Assembly: GCF_014851915.1 (NCBI RefSeq)
Contig: NZ_JACVAP010000001.1
Location: 868,001-932,000 of the forward strand
DNA length: 64,000 bases
Reading direction: 5' to 3'
From: Xanthomonas sp. XNM01
GTDB lineage: Bacteria > Pseudomonadota > Gammaproteobacteria > Xanthomonadales > Xanthomonadaceae
The translations under genes were made by a program, and so were the position numbers. Shown here in pieces: positions 23,846-31,783 of the stretch; the first letter of the stretch is position 1, and every line of letters begins with the position of its first letter. The notes under the pieces were generated by a model, which saw only the letters and a list, made by a program, of their open reading frames with translations, did no database searches and was not told where the DNA came from.

Positions 23846-23887
23846 AAAGCGTACCGAAATTGTACGCTTTTGCCCTGGCCGCGCCAA
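23846..23887 (-). promoter_or_regulatory. suf promoter with 25-bp palindromic operator
   Basis: Minus-strand sigma70-like promoter: TTGGCG (23882-23887), 17-base spacer, TACAAT (23859-23864). A perfect 9-7-9 inverted repeat, AAAGCGTAC / GTACGCTTT (23846-23870), overlaps the -10 box and ends 24 bases before the regulator's start. This is where a self-binding Rrf2 repressor would block RNA polymerase. Confidence 0.8.
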
Positions 23888-24012
23888 CCAGTCCATCCGG
23901 CAGGTCATCCCGGGTTGCGGTGGATGAAGAATCGAGCCGCGAATGCGCCGGGGCTTGGGCCTGGGCGGCATTGTGGGCGAGAATCCCGCATTGCCTCCGC
24001 ACCGGACCCAGC

Positions 24013-24480
24013 ATGGCCCGCAAGATCGTCGCCAGGAAATCGCCCATCCACGGAAACGGCGTGTTCGCCGTCGTCCAGTTGCGCAAGGGCGACAGCGTCG
24101 TCGAGTACAAGGGCAAGCGCCGCACCCACGCCGAGGTCGATGCCGATACCACCGGCGATGTCGAGAGCGGTCACACCTTCCTGTTCACGCTCAACGACCA
24201 GTACGTGATCGACGCCAATCACCAGGGCAACGACGCGCGCTGGATCAACCACAGCTGCGACCCGAACTGCGAGGCGCTGATCGCCGAGTTCGACGGTGAC
24301 GACCGCAGCCGGGACCGGGTGCTGATCGAGGCGCTGCGCGACATCGCGCCGGGCGAGGAGCTGACCTACAACTACGGCATCACCCTGGCCGAACGGCATA
24401 CGCCGCGGCTGAAGAAGATCTGGGAGTGCCGGTGCGGCTCGCCCAACTGCACCGGGACGATGCTGCAGCCCAAGCGCTGA
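24013..24480 (+). CDS. SET domain-containing protein (putative lysine methyltransferase)
   Basis: A 155-residue SET domain without flanking domains. Motifs in order: SPIHGNGVFAV (SET-N), WINHSCDPNCEA (SAM-binding NHSC), GEELTYNYGI (catalytic Tyr), and a post-SET-like zinc cluster CRCGSPNC near the end. By family this would methylate lysine on a protein with S-adenosylmethionine; the target in bacteria is unknown. An HU protein with a Lys-rich tail is encoded about 3 kb away, but no direct link is shown. Transcribed divergently from suf. Confidence 0.88.
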   Translation: MARKIVARKSPIHGNGVFAVVQLRKGDSVVEYKGKRRTHAEVDADTTGDVESGHTFLFTLNDQYVIDANHQGNDARWINHSCDPNCEALIAEFDGDDRSRDRVLIEALRDIAPGEELTYNYGITLAERHTPRLKKIWECRCGSPNCTGTMLQPKR

Positions 24481-24496
24481 GCCGCTTCGTGGCGCC

Positions 24497-25090
24497 TCAG
24501 TCGAGCGACTGTGGCGCCAGCGCGCCGATGTCCTGGTTGAAGGTCACCACCAGGCGGCCATCGGCGACGCCTGCCGACGCGACCTGGATGCCGCCCAGCA
24601 GGGCGGCGATCGCGGGATCGAGCCGGTACACCGGCTCCTGGCGTGCGTAGTCGGCCAGCCAGGCGTTGAGCAGGCTGCGCGTGCTCGGGTCGAGCGTCGC
24701 GCTGCCGCTGACCGGCTTGAATGCTTCCAGGCTCGGCTGGTCGAGGAAGAACGCCTGCTGCGCACCGTCGTAGCGCAGCGCGCTGCTGAGGGTGACGTTG
24801 CCGACCGGGGTCGGCGTGCCGCCGCCGCTGGCCATCGCCAGGTCGAACGCCAGCCGCAACCGGTTGCCGGGCGGCAGTTCCAGGCGCGGCCTGCTGACCG
24901 TCAGCTCGACCAGGCCGCCCAGCGCATCGCGCTGCTGCGGGAACTGTCCCTCGAGGAACTGCTGCGCGTCGGCCGCGCCGATGGAGACGTTGCGGCCGCG
25001 CACCTCGGGTGCCGCATGGGCGGTGGCGACCGCCGACAGCGCGGAGAAGGCGAGCAGGCTGGCGGCGAAGAGACGATGCAGAGCGGGCAT
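24497..25090 (-). CDS. DUF1439 domain-containing periplasmic protein
   Basis: A 197-residue exported protein: signal peptide (LLAFSALSAVATAHA), then the DUF1439 (YceB-like) pattern with VELTVSRPRLELPPGNRLRLAFDLAMA and a late VYRLDPAIAALLGGI. E. coli YceB is a lipoprotein; this one has no lipobox Cys. The fold is a lipid-binding-like beta structure in relatives; function is unknown. It converges on the SET gene with 16 bases between stops. Confidence 0.85.
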   Translation of the reverse strand: MPALHRLFAASLLAFSALSAVATAHAAPEVRGRNVSIGAADAQQFLEGQFPQQRDALGGLVELTVSRPRLELPPGNRLRLAFDLAMASGGGTPTPVGNVTLSSALRYDGAQQAFFLDQPSLEAFKPVSGSATLDPSTRSLLNAWLADYARQEPVYRLDPAIAALLGGIQVASAGVADGRLVVTFNQDIGALAPQSLD

Positions 25091-25217
25091 GGGGCGTGAC
25101 CGGCGAAAGGACGCGTCACTGTCGGCCGCGCCGGGTGAATCCACCGTTAGCGGAACGCGTGGCGTGGCGACGCGGCCGACGCGAGTCGCTGGACGCAGGT
25201 GATGCCGCTGCCGATGT

Positions 25218-25745
25218 TCAGTCCAGTCGAGGCTGCAGCGATGCCGAGGTGATTTCCCAGCGCTGGCCGTCGATGCCCAGCCGCAGCCGGTACCAGCCAT
25301 CGATCCGTTGTTCGCCCGCCCGGGTGCGCAGGCGCAGCTCGACCGGGATCTCGACGGCGCGCGGTGGCATCTCCATGTCCAGCGCACGTGGGGTGCGGTT
25401 GCGGATCCGCAGATCCTGCAGGTCCGCGCGCGCACGCACGATGGCGTCGTCGGGCGACTGCTCCGGATGCCCGCCGGCCCAGAAGGCATCGGCGGCAGCC
25501 GGGTCCATGCCCGGCGCCAGCCTGAGGTAGGCGTGAAGGTGCGAGACGGCTGCCTGGAATGCGGCGCGCTGGCCGTCGCGGTCGCGGTCGCCGTCGTCGG
25601 GGGAGGAGCGGGGGGCATGGTCCGCGGTCGCTGGCTGCGCAGTGCCGTCGACGGCCCCGGTGGGGGACGCTGCCGCTGCGGGCTCGCGCTGGCACGAGCA
25701 GTGCGCCAGCGGCAGGACCAGAAGGGGAATCAGCCACAGGCGCAT
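25218..25745 (-). CDS. hypothetical lipoprotein
   Basis: A 175-residue protein from the ATG at 25745 with a short hydrophobic leader ending in LPLAHCSC, a plausible lipobox (Cys17). A Pro/Ala/Asp-rich linker (about 20-60) is followed by a mixed alpha/beta region ending in WYRLRLGIDGQRWEITSASLQPRLD. No family assigned. Probably a membrane-anchored periplasmic protein. A longer in-frame start at 25778 would bury the signal. Confidence 0.7.
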   Translation of the reverse strand: MRLWLIPLLVLPLAHCSCQREPAAAASPTGAVDGTAQPATADHAPRSSPDDGDRDRDGQRAAFQAAVSHLHAYLRLAPGMDPAAADAFWAGGHPEQSPDDAIVRARADLQDLRIRNRTPRALDMEMPPRAVEIPVELRLRTRAGEQRIDGWYRLRLGIDGQRWEITSASLQPRLD

Positions 25746-25795
25746 GCGCGGCGCTCCTCGTGCGATGGCGCGCAGCATACGGGATGCGTGCCGGC

Positions 25796-26101
25796 TCAGG
25801 AGCCGCCGCGCCGCTCCAGCTCCTCGACCAGGGCCGCCATCGGCGCGCGCATGCCCGCCAGCAGGTCGTCCTGTGCCTCGCGCGGAACCTGCATCAGGCC
25901 TTCGAGGATCCGGGCCCCGATCACCAGCGCGGTGCGTTCGTCGCCGGAGAAGCCGCGCAGGCGCTGGTTGCCCTCGACCGAACGCATCCAGTCGTCCTGG
26001 CAGGTCTGTTCGAACTCGATGCTGCAGCGGCCGGTGCAGGGCAGGCCGCCGGTTTCGACCGGGGTCACGGTGACCCGGTAACGTTGCTGGCGTCGTTTCA
26101 T
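25796..26101 (-). CDS. DUF3861-like protein
   Basis: A 101-residue cytoplasmic protein starting MKRRQQRYRVTVTPVE, which matches the DUF3861 opening (Y-R-[IV]-T-V-T-P), then LxFEQTCQDDW, GDERTALVIGARILEGLM and a C-terminal MAALVEELERRGG helix. Function unknown. Two Cys (PCTGRC) near residue 24 are additional to the usual pattern. No operon partner is evident. Confidence 0.7.
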   Translation of the reverse strand: MKRRQQRYRVTVTPVETGGLPCTGRCSIEFEQTCQDDWMRSVEGNQRLRGFSGDERTALVIGARILEGLMQVPREAQDDLLAGMRAPMAALVEELERRGGS

Positions 26102-26204
26102 GGGAAGCATCTGGCGCGGAAGTGACGCAAACGATAGGGCCGCCGTCGCGACGCCACGAGTAGGCATGCCATGACGAACTGTTCCATCGCGCCAGCGCGC
26201 CGAT

Positions 26205-26774
26205 TCAGCGTGCGGCACGCAGGCGCGGCAGCGGATCGGACGCACCGTTCTGCCCGTAGATGCCGTAGTGCAGGTGCGGTGGCGTGCCACGCGCGTTGCC
26301 GGTCGTGCCCACGGTGCCCAGGCGCGTGCCGGGTTCGACGACGTCGCCCACGGCCAGATCTGGTGCCCAGTCGTCCAGGTGCGCGTAGTAGTGGCGCTCG
26401 CGCCCGGGGCCGATCACCCAGACCTGTCGTCCGCCCAGGCCGCCGTCGCGCACCGCCACCACCACGCCACGCGTGCTGCTGCGGACCGGGGTACCGCGTG
26501 GCGCGAAGATGTCGACGCCTTCGTGGCGCCGGTCGCGACCGCGCGGTGCGCCGAAGGTGTCTGCGATCCGCCCGGCGGCGACGCCGTCAACCGGAACGGC
26601 GAGCGTCGGCGGCGCGGGCGTGCGCGCGAGATCCCACAGCGTGCGCGGCGTCTGCAGGAAGGGCTGCCGCCAGGCCCAGGCCAGCACGAGCAGCAGGCAG
26701 AACAGCACCAGCAGGCGGAGCACCAGCCGGGCGATCCGCCGGGCGCGACCGCGGCCACGCATCTGCACGCTCAT
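26205..26774 (-). CDS. M23 family metallopeptidase (LytM-type, membrane-anchored)
   Basis: A 189-residue protein with an Arg-rich start, one membrane helix (LVLRLLVLFCLLLVLAWAW, about 17-36), a linker and a LytM domain: RRHEGVDIFAPRGTPV (zinc His and Asp), HYYAHLDDW, and PHLHYGIY (HxH). All zinc ligands appear present, so it is probably an active peptidoglycan endopeptidase facing the periplasm, or an amidase activator. Short compared with NlpD/EnvC, and lacking LysM or coiled-coil. Confidence 0.87.
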   Translation of the reverse strand: MSVQMRGRGRARRIARLVLRLLVLFCLLLVLAWAWRQPFLQTPRTLWDLARTPAPPTLAVPVDGVAAGRIADTFGAPRGRDRRHEGVDIFAPRGTPVRSSTRGVVVAVRDGGLGGRQVWVIGPGRERHYYAHLDDWAPDLAVGDVVEPGTRLGTVGTTGNARGTPPHLHYGIYGQNGASDPLPRLRAAR

Positions 26775-26802
26775 GCGCGCAGCGGTGCCGGCCGGAAACG
26801 CA

Positions 26803-26828
26803 ACAGGGCGGCATCGCTGCCGCCCTGT
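26803..26828 (-). terminator. terminator hairpin after the HU gene
   Basis: Perfect 11-4-11 stem (ACAGGGCGGCA / TGCCGCCCTGT) 28 bases past the HU stop on the minus strand, followed by a T-rich TTGCGTTT. Good candidate for intrinsic termination of the HU transcript. Confidence 0.75.
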
Positions 26829-26856
26829 CGGGAAACGCAGGTTGCGCGCTGGCCGA

Positions 26857-27270
26857 TCAGGCCGCGGCGTCCTTCAGCTTCTTCAGCGGACGGACCTTGA
26901 CCTTGACCGAAGCCGGCTTGGCCGCGAACCACTGCTCTTCCTTGGTGAACGGGTTGATGCCCTTGCGCTTGGCCTTGGCCGGAACCTTGACCGAGGTGAC
27001 CTTGAACAGGCCCGGCATGGTGAAGCTGCCAGCGCCCTTCTTGCTGATCGCGCCGGACACGGCTTCTTCGACGGCGGCCAGCACGGCCTTGACGTCCTTG
27101 GCAACCACGCCGCTGGTTTCGGCCAGGTGCTTGATCAGCGCGGACTTGCCCAGCACTTCCTTGAGGACGGGGGCGGCCTTCTTCGGAGCGGCAGCCTTCT
27201 TCACTGCGGCCTTCTTGGCCGCTTTCGGCGCGGCCTTCTTGGCGGCCGGCTTCTTGGTGGTCTTCGCCAT
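26857..27270 (-). CDS. HU-family DNA-binding protein with Lys/Ala-rich N-terminal tail
   Basis: A 137-residue nucleoid protein. Residues 2-35 are a tail of KKA/AAPKK repeats like eukaryotic histone H1 tails; residues about 36-130 are an HU fold (SALIKHLAETSG, GSFTMPGLFKVTSVKVPAKAKRKGINPFTKEEQ in the DNA-binding arm). Usual HU is near 90 residues, so the tail is an extra module. Such tailed HU proteins occur in Xanthomonadaceae. It likely condenses DNA. It has its own promoter and terminator. Confidence 0.9.
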   Translation of the reverse strand: MAKTTKKPAAKKAAPKAAKKAAVKKAAAPKKAAPVLKEVLGKSALIKHLAETSGVVAKDVKAVLAAVEEAVSGAISKKGAGSFTMPGLFKVTSVKVPAKAKRKGINPFTKEEQWFAAKPASVKVKVRPLKKLKDAAA

Positions 27271-27331
27271 AACTTTCCTGTGCGGTACGTTGGAATGGGT
27301 GGAGTCTGCGCCGACGCCCGTCGGCAAGCGC

Positions 27332-27360
27332 AATGTAGGGCAAGTCCGCGGCCCCGCCAA
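27332..27360 (-). promoter_or_regulatory. sigma70-type promoter of the HU gene
   Basis: On the minus strand TTGGCG (27355-27360), 17-base spacer, TACATT (27332-27337). The HU start lies about 62 bases downstream, with an AGGAAAG ribosome site. Confidence 0.65.
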
Positions 27361-27414
27361 GGGGAAAACAGCGAAAAAGTGCAGGAAATGCCGTGCAGGG
27401 AGACCGGAATCGGC

Positions 27415-28263
27415 TCATTTGCGCCCGTCGCCCGGCTCGCGGGCGCCATGGCGCGCCGGATCCGGCACGATGCCGGCCTCCTTGCGGATGCGCTTGCGCT
27501 CGGCCACCTTGTCGCTGGCCTGCTGCTCGCGCGCACCGCGCACCATCTCGGTCAGCCAGCCGACCAGCAGCTCGGTATAGGCCTTCTGCTGCGGTTTCTG
27601 CGAGAACGCGTGGTCGGCGCCGGAGATCCTGCGCGTGGTCAGCGAATGCGCGTTGGCGAACGCCGCGGCGTAGTTCTCGGTGACCGGATGCGGCACCACC
27701 TCGTCGTGCTCGGCTTCGACCAGCAGCACGTCGCCGCGGAAGCGGCTGCCCGCGGCCAGGGCCAGGTTCTCGTCGATCCCGACCCGGCGCCTGCGGAACG
27801 CCGGCAGGTCCGGGTCGTCGTGCAGGCGGCGCTTGGGCAGTTCCCAGCCGACATCCTTGTAGAGGGCGGGCGAGCGCAGTGCCAGCCAGCGCACCGGCCG
27901 GCGTTCGGCGAGCAGGCAGGCCAGATAGCCGCCATAGCTGATGCCGACCACGGCGATCGCGCCGGGGTCGACGTTGGGCTGGGCCACGAACCAGTCGTAG
28001 GCGGCGAGCAGGTCGTCCAGGTTCTGGCCGCGGCTGACGGTCTCCCACTGCGAGGCGGTGTCCTCGTGTCCGCGCAGGTCGAAGGTCAGGCAGACGCAGC
28101 CGATGCCGGCAGCCTGGCGGGCGCGGACCAGATCGTGTTCCTGGCTGCCGCCCCAGCCGTGCACGAACAGCACGCCGGGCAGGGCGGTGGTGGGGGAAAG
28201 CAGGGTGCCGCGGACGATGTCCTGGTCGACGGCGATGTCGATCGCTTCAAGCGCTATGTCCAT
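27415..28263 (-). CDS. alpha/beta hydrolase
   Basis: A 282-residue serine hydrolase. [10 protein letters not shown] near residue 31 is the oxyanion HG motif, [11 protein letters not shown] (about 105-115) the G-x-S-x-G elbow, [12 protein letters not shown] holds the catalytic Asp, and GADHAF the His. Resembles the dienelactone hydrolase/S9-type esterase group; substrate unknown. Its start overlaps the end of the DUF3182 gene by 17 bases, so the two are coupled. The last 40 residues are a charged tail. Confidence 0.88.
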   Translation of the reverse strand: MDIALEAIDIAVDQDIVRGTLLSPTTALPGVLFVHGWGGSQEHDLVRARQAAGIGCVCLTFDLRGHEDTASQWETVSRGQNLDDLLAAYDWFVAQPNVDPGAIAVVGISYGGYLACLLAERRPVRWLALRSPALYKDVGWELPKRRLHDDPDLPAFRRRRVGIDENLALAAGSRFRGDVLLVEAEHDEVVPHPVTENYAAAFANAHSLTTRRISGADHAFSQKPQQKAYTELLVGWLTEMVRGAREQQASDKVAERKRIRKEAGIVPDPARHGAREPGDGRK

Positions 28264-29401
28264 CCGGAATGTCCACGGTCGCGTATTTCATGACCGGGCC
28301 TTCTGTCGCATCGGGGTCGTGGAAATGTACGGTCGCGTGCGTCGGCGGAATGTGTGCGGCATCGTGGCTCTCGTGGCAGGCCGCATGCACCTGCTGCGTG
28401 CCGGGGAGACGCAGCAGCACTTCCAGCGCCGCGATCTCCGCCGGTGACGCGCCACCCAGGCGCCAGGACTGCTCGAGGATGCCGCAGCGACGGCGCCCGC
28501 TTCCGTCGATGCCGCAGACCGCATCGTAGTTGCGGCGCGAGGCGAAGAAGCCGGGGAACGCCTGCTGTACCGCTGCGTCGTAGCGCACCGCATTGCGGAC
28601 CACGGCATGTTCGTCCTCGCTGCGCGCCAGGGCCTCCAGCGCGGCGAAATCGCCACGGATCACCCGCAGGCTGGAACCGCCATAGACCTCGCAACCGGTA
28701 CGGTCCACGACCTGGCGCTGGGTGCCCAGGTAGGCCAGGCGTACGCCGGGCAGGCGGATCTCGCCGATGCTGCAGGTCACCGCCGCGTCCAGGTTCATCT
28801 CGACCACCACGCCGTGTTCGCGCAGCGTGCCAGGATCGAGCGAGGCGCAGACGCGGCGCAGCGCATCGGCGTCGGCGACCACGTCCTGGCCGTGTCCGCC
28901 GCGGGCGTGGGCCTGCTTGATCCGCACCGGCCCGTGCGCCAGCAGGTCCAGGGCCGCGGCCTCGAGCGTGTGGCGGTCGAAGGCGGTCTGACCCGGCAGC
29001 ACGGCATCGTCCAGCGCGGCGGAGAGGCCGTCGTCCCAGCCGGGCGGCACGTGTGCGGCACGACCTGGCACGGCATGCGAGATCACCTTGGTGGCGACGA
29101 AGGCGTGCGGCACGACGCCGCCGAACAGGTCGTCCTCGCCGGCGATCCCGAGGCGCGCCGCATCCTCGGCCAGCAGCGTGTCGGCCGGGATGAAGTAGGG
29201 CGGGTCGCGATACCGCACCGCCGGGTCGAACGCGCCGCCGTAGCGCCAGCCGTGCAGGTCGGCAAGGCTGCGTGCGAGCGAGGCCACGGTATCCAGTTCG
29301 TGCGGTGCACGCGGCTGGTGGGGATCGTGCAGGGTCACCACGGTGCGCCGGTGGGGGAGCGCGACGAGGGCGGGCACGGGGGCGGCTGCGATCGGTGCCA
29401 T
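28247..29401 (-). CDS. DUF3182 family protein (ATP-grasp-like)
   Basis: A 384-residue protein of unknown function. The central part (about 150-260) has the look of an ATP-grasp ligase: [14 protein letters not shown] glycine-rich loop, [23 protein letters not shown]. The N-terminus has no signal peptide. GGTSP-type His-rich end ([23 protein letters not shown]) may bind metal. I chose the ATG at 29401 with the GGAGG-like upstream bases; a longer frame exists. Coupled to an alpha/beta hydrolase, suggesting a joint pathway of ligation or peptide-like small-molecule modification; this is inference. Confidence 0.8.
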   Translation of the reverse strand: MAPIAAAPVPALVALPHRRTVVTLHDPHQPRAPHELDTVASLARSLADLHGWRYGGAFDPAVRYRDPPYFIPADTLLAEDAARLGIAGEDDLFGGVVPHAFVATKVISHAVPGRAAHVPPGWDDGLSAALDDAVLPGQTAFDRHTLEAAALDLLAHGPVRIKQAHARGGHGQDVVADADALRRVCASLDPGTLREHGVVVEMNLDAAVTCSIGEIRLPGVRLAYLGTQRQVVDRTGCEVYGGSSLRVIRGDFAALEALARSEDEHAVVRNAVRYDAAVQQAFPGFFASRRNYDAVCGIDGSGRRRCGILEQSWRLGGASPAEIAALEVLLRLPGTQQVHAACHESHDAAHIPPTHATVHFHDPDATEGPVMKYATVDIPDGHSA

Positions 29402-30047
29402 GGGAGGTCCTCGGGTTCGCCGCAGACGCTGAGGGCTGGGCAGTGAAACGGCTGCGAAGGACCGGAGACCGAATGGGAGCGCTGCGACCGCGTGCACGCG
29501 GCCGGCGGACGTGGGTCGCGCTCCACATGCGGGTCAGGGACGGGCCGACTCGTGCGGTCGTGATGACGCGACGACCGGCGGCCGATGGCACCTTGCTGGT
29601 GCGTCGCGCACGTCATGTCCCGATCATCCGCTGGCATGTCCTTCCGGACGCCGGGGCCATCGATCCCGTCGCGACCTCCCCGCGCTGGACGTGGCCGGGC
29701 GAGGAGATCGGCCTCGACGACGCGGCGGTCGCTACTCCAGCGCACGACCGGACGGGACCGGTCCGGCCGGCATTCACGGCTGGTGGTGGTCGTGGGTCAC
29801 CGGCGTGGCGCAGTGCGGATGGGTCGGCAGCGGCGTGGCCCCGCGCCGCTGGCCTGACTGATGGGAGGCACGCCGACAGCCGCGGTGCGTGCATCGGTCC
29901 GATGCGCGGATCCGAATCAGGCGAGGACAGCGTGGCGGCGACACGTGCTCCCGCACCTGGCAAAGGCAGCAGGCACAGCGGAGCGGTGGCCGTTGCCGCG
30001 CCCGGTACCGCCTGTCCGGGCGCTACAGGCGGTACTCGGGTGAGTCG
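29402..30047. other. intergenic region upstream of DUF3182, no gene seen
   Basis: About 650 bases. The open frames on both strands are Arg/Pro-rich and have no recognisable domain or convincing ribosome site. The part next to 29401 should hold the promoter of the DUF3182-hydrolase pair, but I cannot name a clear -10/-35. No tRNA, repeat array or insertion element is visible. Confidence 0.45.
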
Positions 30048-31661
30048 TCAGCGGGCCTGCGCGAACAGCGCGCCGCGCGCGGGCAGGGTGACGTGGCGTC
30101 CGTCCTGTGGCGGCACCGGCGCGCCGTGTGCGTCGAGCGTGGCCCAGTCGCCGGCCGGCAGTTCGAGCCGCGACGCCGTCGCCGACAGGTTGAAGGCGGC
30201 CAGCAGGCGCTGGCCTTCGGCCTCGCGGACGAAGGCCAGGACCGGCTCGGGCGCATCGAGGAAGCGGATGTCACCGCGAACCAGCGCAGGTTGCATGCGT
30301 CGCCACTGCATGAAACGGCGGAAGGCGTTCAGCACGGAGTCCTGTTCACCGTCCTGGCGGGAGACCGCAACTGCGCGGTGCGCGTGGGCGACCGGCAGCC
30401 ACGGCGTACCGGCGCTGAAACCGGCATCGACGGCGTCGGTCCACGGCATCGGCGTGCGGCAGCCGTCGCGGCCCTTGAAGTTCGGCCAGAACGCGATGCC
30501 GTACGGGTCCTGCAGTGCTTCGAACGGCACCTCGGCCTCGGGCAAGCCGAGTTCCTCGCCCTGGTAGATGCAGACCGAACCGCGCAGCGCACCGACCAGC
30601 ATCGCCAGCTGGCGGGCGTGGTCGGGCGTGGCGGCGCCATCGCTCCAGCGGCTGATCGCGCGCGGCACGTCGTGGTTGGAGATCGCCCAGCACGGCCAGC
30701 CTTCAGTCATCGCCGCTTCCAGCCGTTCGACCGTGCCGCGGATGTAGGCCGCGCTGCTGTCTTCGGTCAGCAGTTCGAAGCTGTAACCCATGTGCAGGCG
30801 GCCGGCCGAGGTGTACTCGGCGGTGGTGGCCAGCGAATCCTCCGAGGAGATCTCGCCCAGCGCCACCGTGCCCGGGTAGCGGTCGAGCAGGGCGCGCAGG
30901 TCGGCCAGGAACGCCAGGTTCTCCGGCTGGGTGTTGTTGTACCAGTGGTACTGGTAGGCGTAGGGATTGTCCGGGCTGAAACCGCGGCCGACGCGTTTGT
31001 CCTTCGGCTTGGGCGGGTTGTCGCGCAGCTGCGCGTCGTGGAAACAGAAGTTGATCGCGTCCAGGCGCAGGCCGTCGACGCCGCGGGCCAGCCAGAACTC
31101 GACGCTGTCCAGGATCTCCTGGCGCACCGCCGGGTTGTGGAAGTTCAGGTCCGGCTGCGAGGACAGGAAGTTGTGCAGGTAGTACTGCTCGCGGCGCGGC
31201 TCCCATTGCCAGGCCACACCGCCGAACAGGGCCATCCAGTTGTTCGGCGGCGTGCCGTCCTCGCCGGGGTCGGCCCAGACGTACCAGTCGGCCTTCGGGT
31301 TGTCGCGGCTCTGCCGGCTTTCGCGGAACCAGGCATGGTCGCTGGAGGTGTGGCTGAGCACCTGGTCGATCATCACCTTCAGGCCCAGTGCGTGCGCCCT
31401 GGCCAGCAGCCGGTCGAAGTCCTCCAGCGTGCCGAACAGCGGGTCGACCGCGCGGTAGTCGGCGATGTCGTAGCCGAAGTCGGCCATCGGCGACTTGAAG
31501 AACGGCGAAATCCAGATCGCATCCACCCCGAGGCTGGCGATGTAGTCGAGCTTCTCGATGATGCCCGGCAGGTCGCCGACACCGTCGCCGCTGGCGTCCA
31601 GGAAGCTGCGTGGATAGATCTGATAGATGACGGCGCCGCGCCACCAGGGGGAATCGGACAT
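30048..31661 (-). CDS. alpha-glucosidase, GH13 (subfamily 23-like)
   Basis: Hydrolyses terminal alpha-1,4 bonds of maltose and small malto-oligosaccharides in the cytoplasm (no signal peptide). The 537 residues start MSDSPWWRGAVIYQIYPRSF, the GH13 glucosidase opening. Conserved regions: DQVLSHTS, GLRLDAIN (nucleophile Asp), ALGEISSED (acid/base Glu), ISNHDVPR (transition-state Asp). Close to alpha-glucosidases that also transfer glucose. It lies 122 bases downstream of the TonB receptor on the same strand and probably shares its transcript. An in-frame ATG at 31679 is possible but lacks family support. Confidence 0.92.
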   Translation of the reverse strand: MSDSPWWRGAVIYQIYPRSFLDASGDGVGDLPGIIEKLDYIASLGVDAIWISPFFKSPMADFGYDIADYRAVDPLFGTLEDFDRLLARAHALGLKVMIDQVLSHTSSDHAWFRESRQSRDNPKADWYVWADPGEDGTPPNNWMALFGGVAWQWEPRREQYYLHNFLSSQPDLNFHNPAVRQEILDSVEFWLARGVDGLRLDAINFCFHDAQLRDNPPKPKDKRVGRGFSPDNPYAYQYHWYNNTQPENLAFLADLRALLDRYPGTVALGEISSEDSLATTAEYTSAGRLHMGYSFELLTEDSSAAYIRGTVERLEAAMTEGWPCWAISNHDVPRAISRWSDGAATPDHARQLAMLVGALRGSVCIYQGEELGLPEAEVPFEALQDPYGIAFWPNFKGRDGCRTPMPWTDAVDAGFSAGTPWLPVAHAHRAVAVSRQDGEQDSVLNAFRRFMQWRRMQPALVRGDIRFLDAPEPVLAFVREAEGQRLLAAFNLSATASRLELPAGDWATLDAHGAPVPPQDGRHVTLPARGALFAQAR

Positions 31662-31783
31662 GAGCCAGGCCGGTTGCATTGCGTGGAGCCGGGGCCGCTG
31701 ATGGAATGCGGCCCGGGCCGATGGAGGTGGCGCGCACGTCCACCCCGCCGGGGGAGAGGAACCGGCGGAGTGGAACGGCACGC

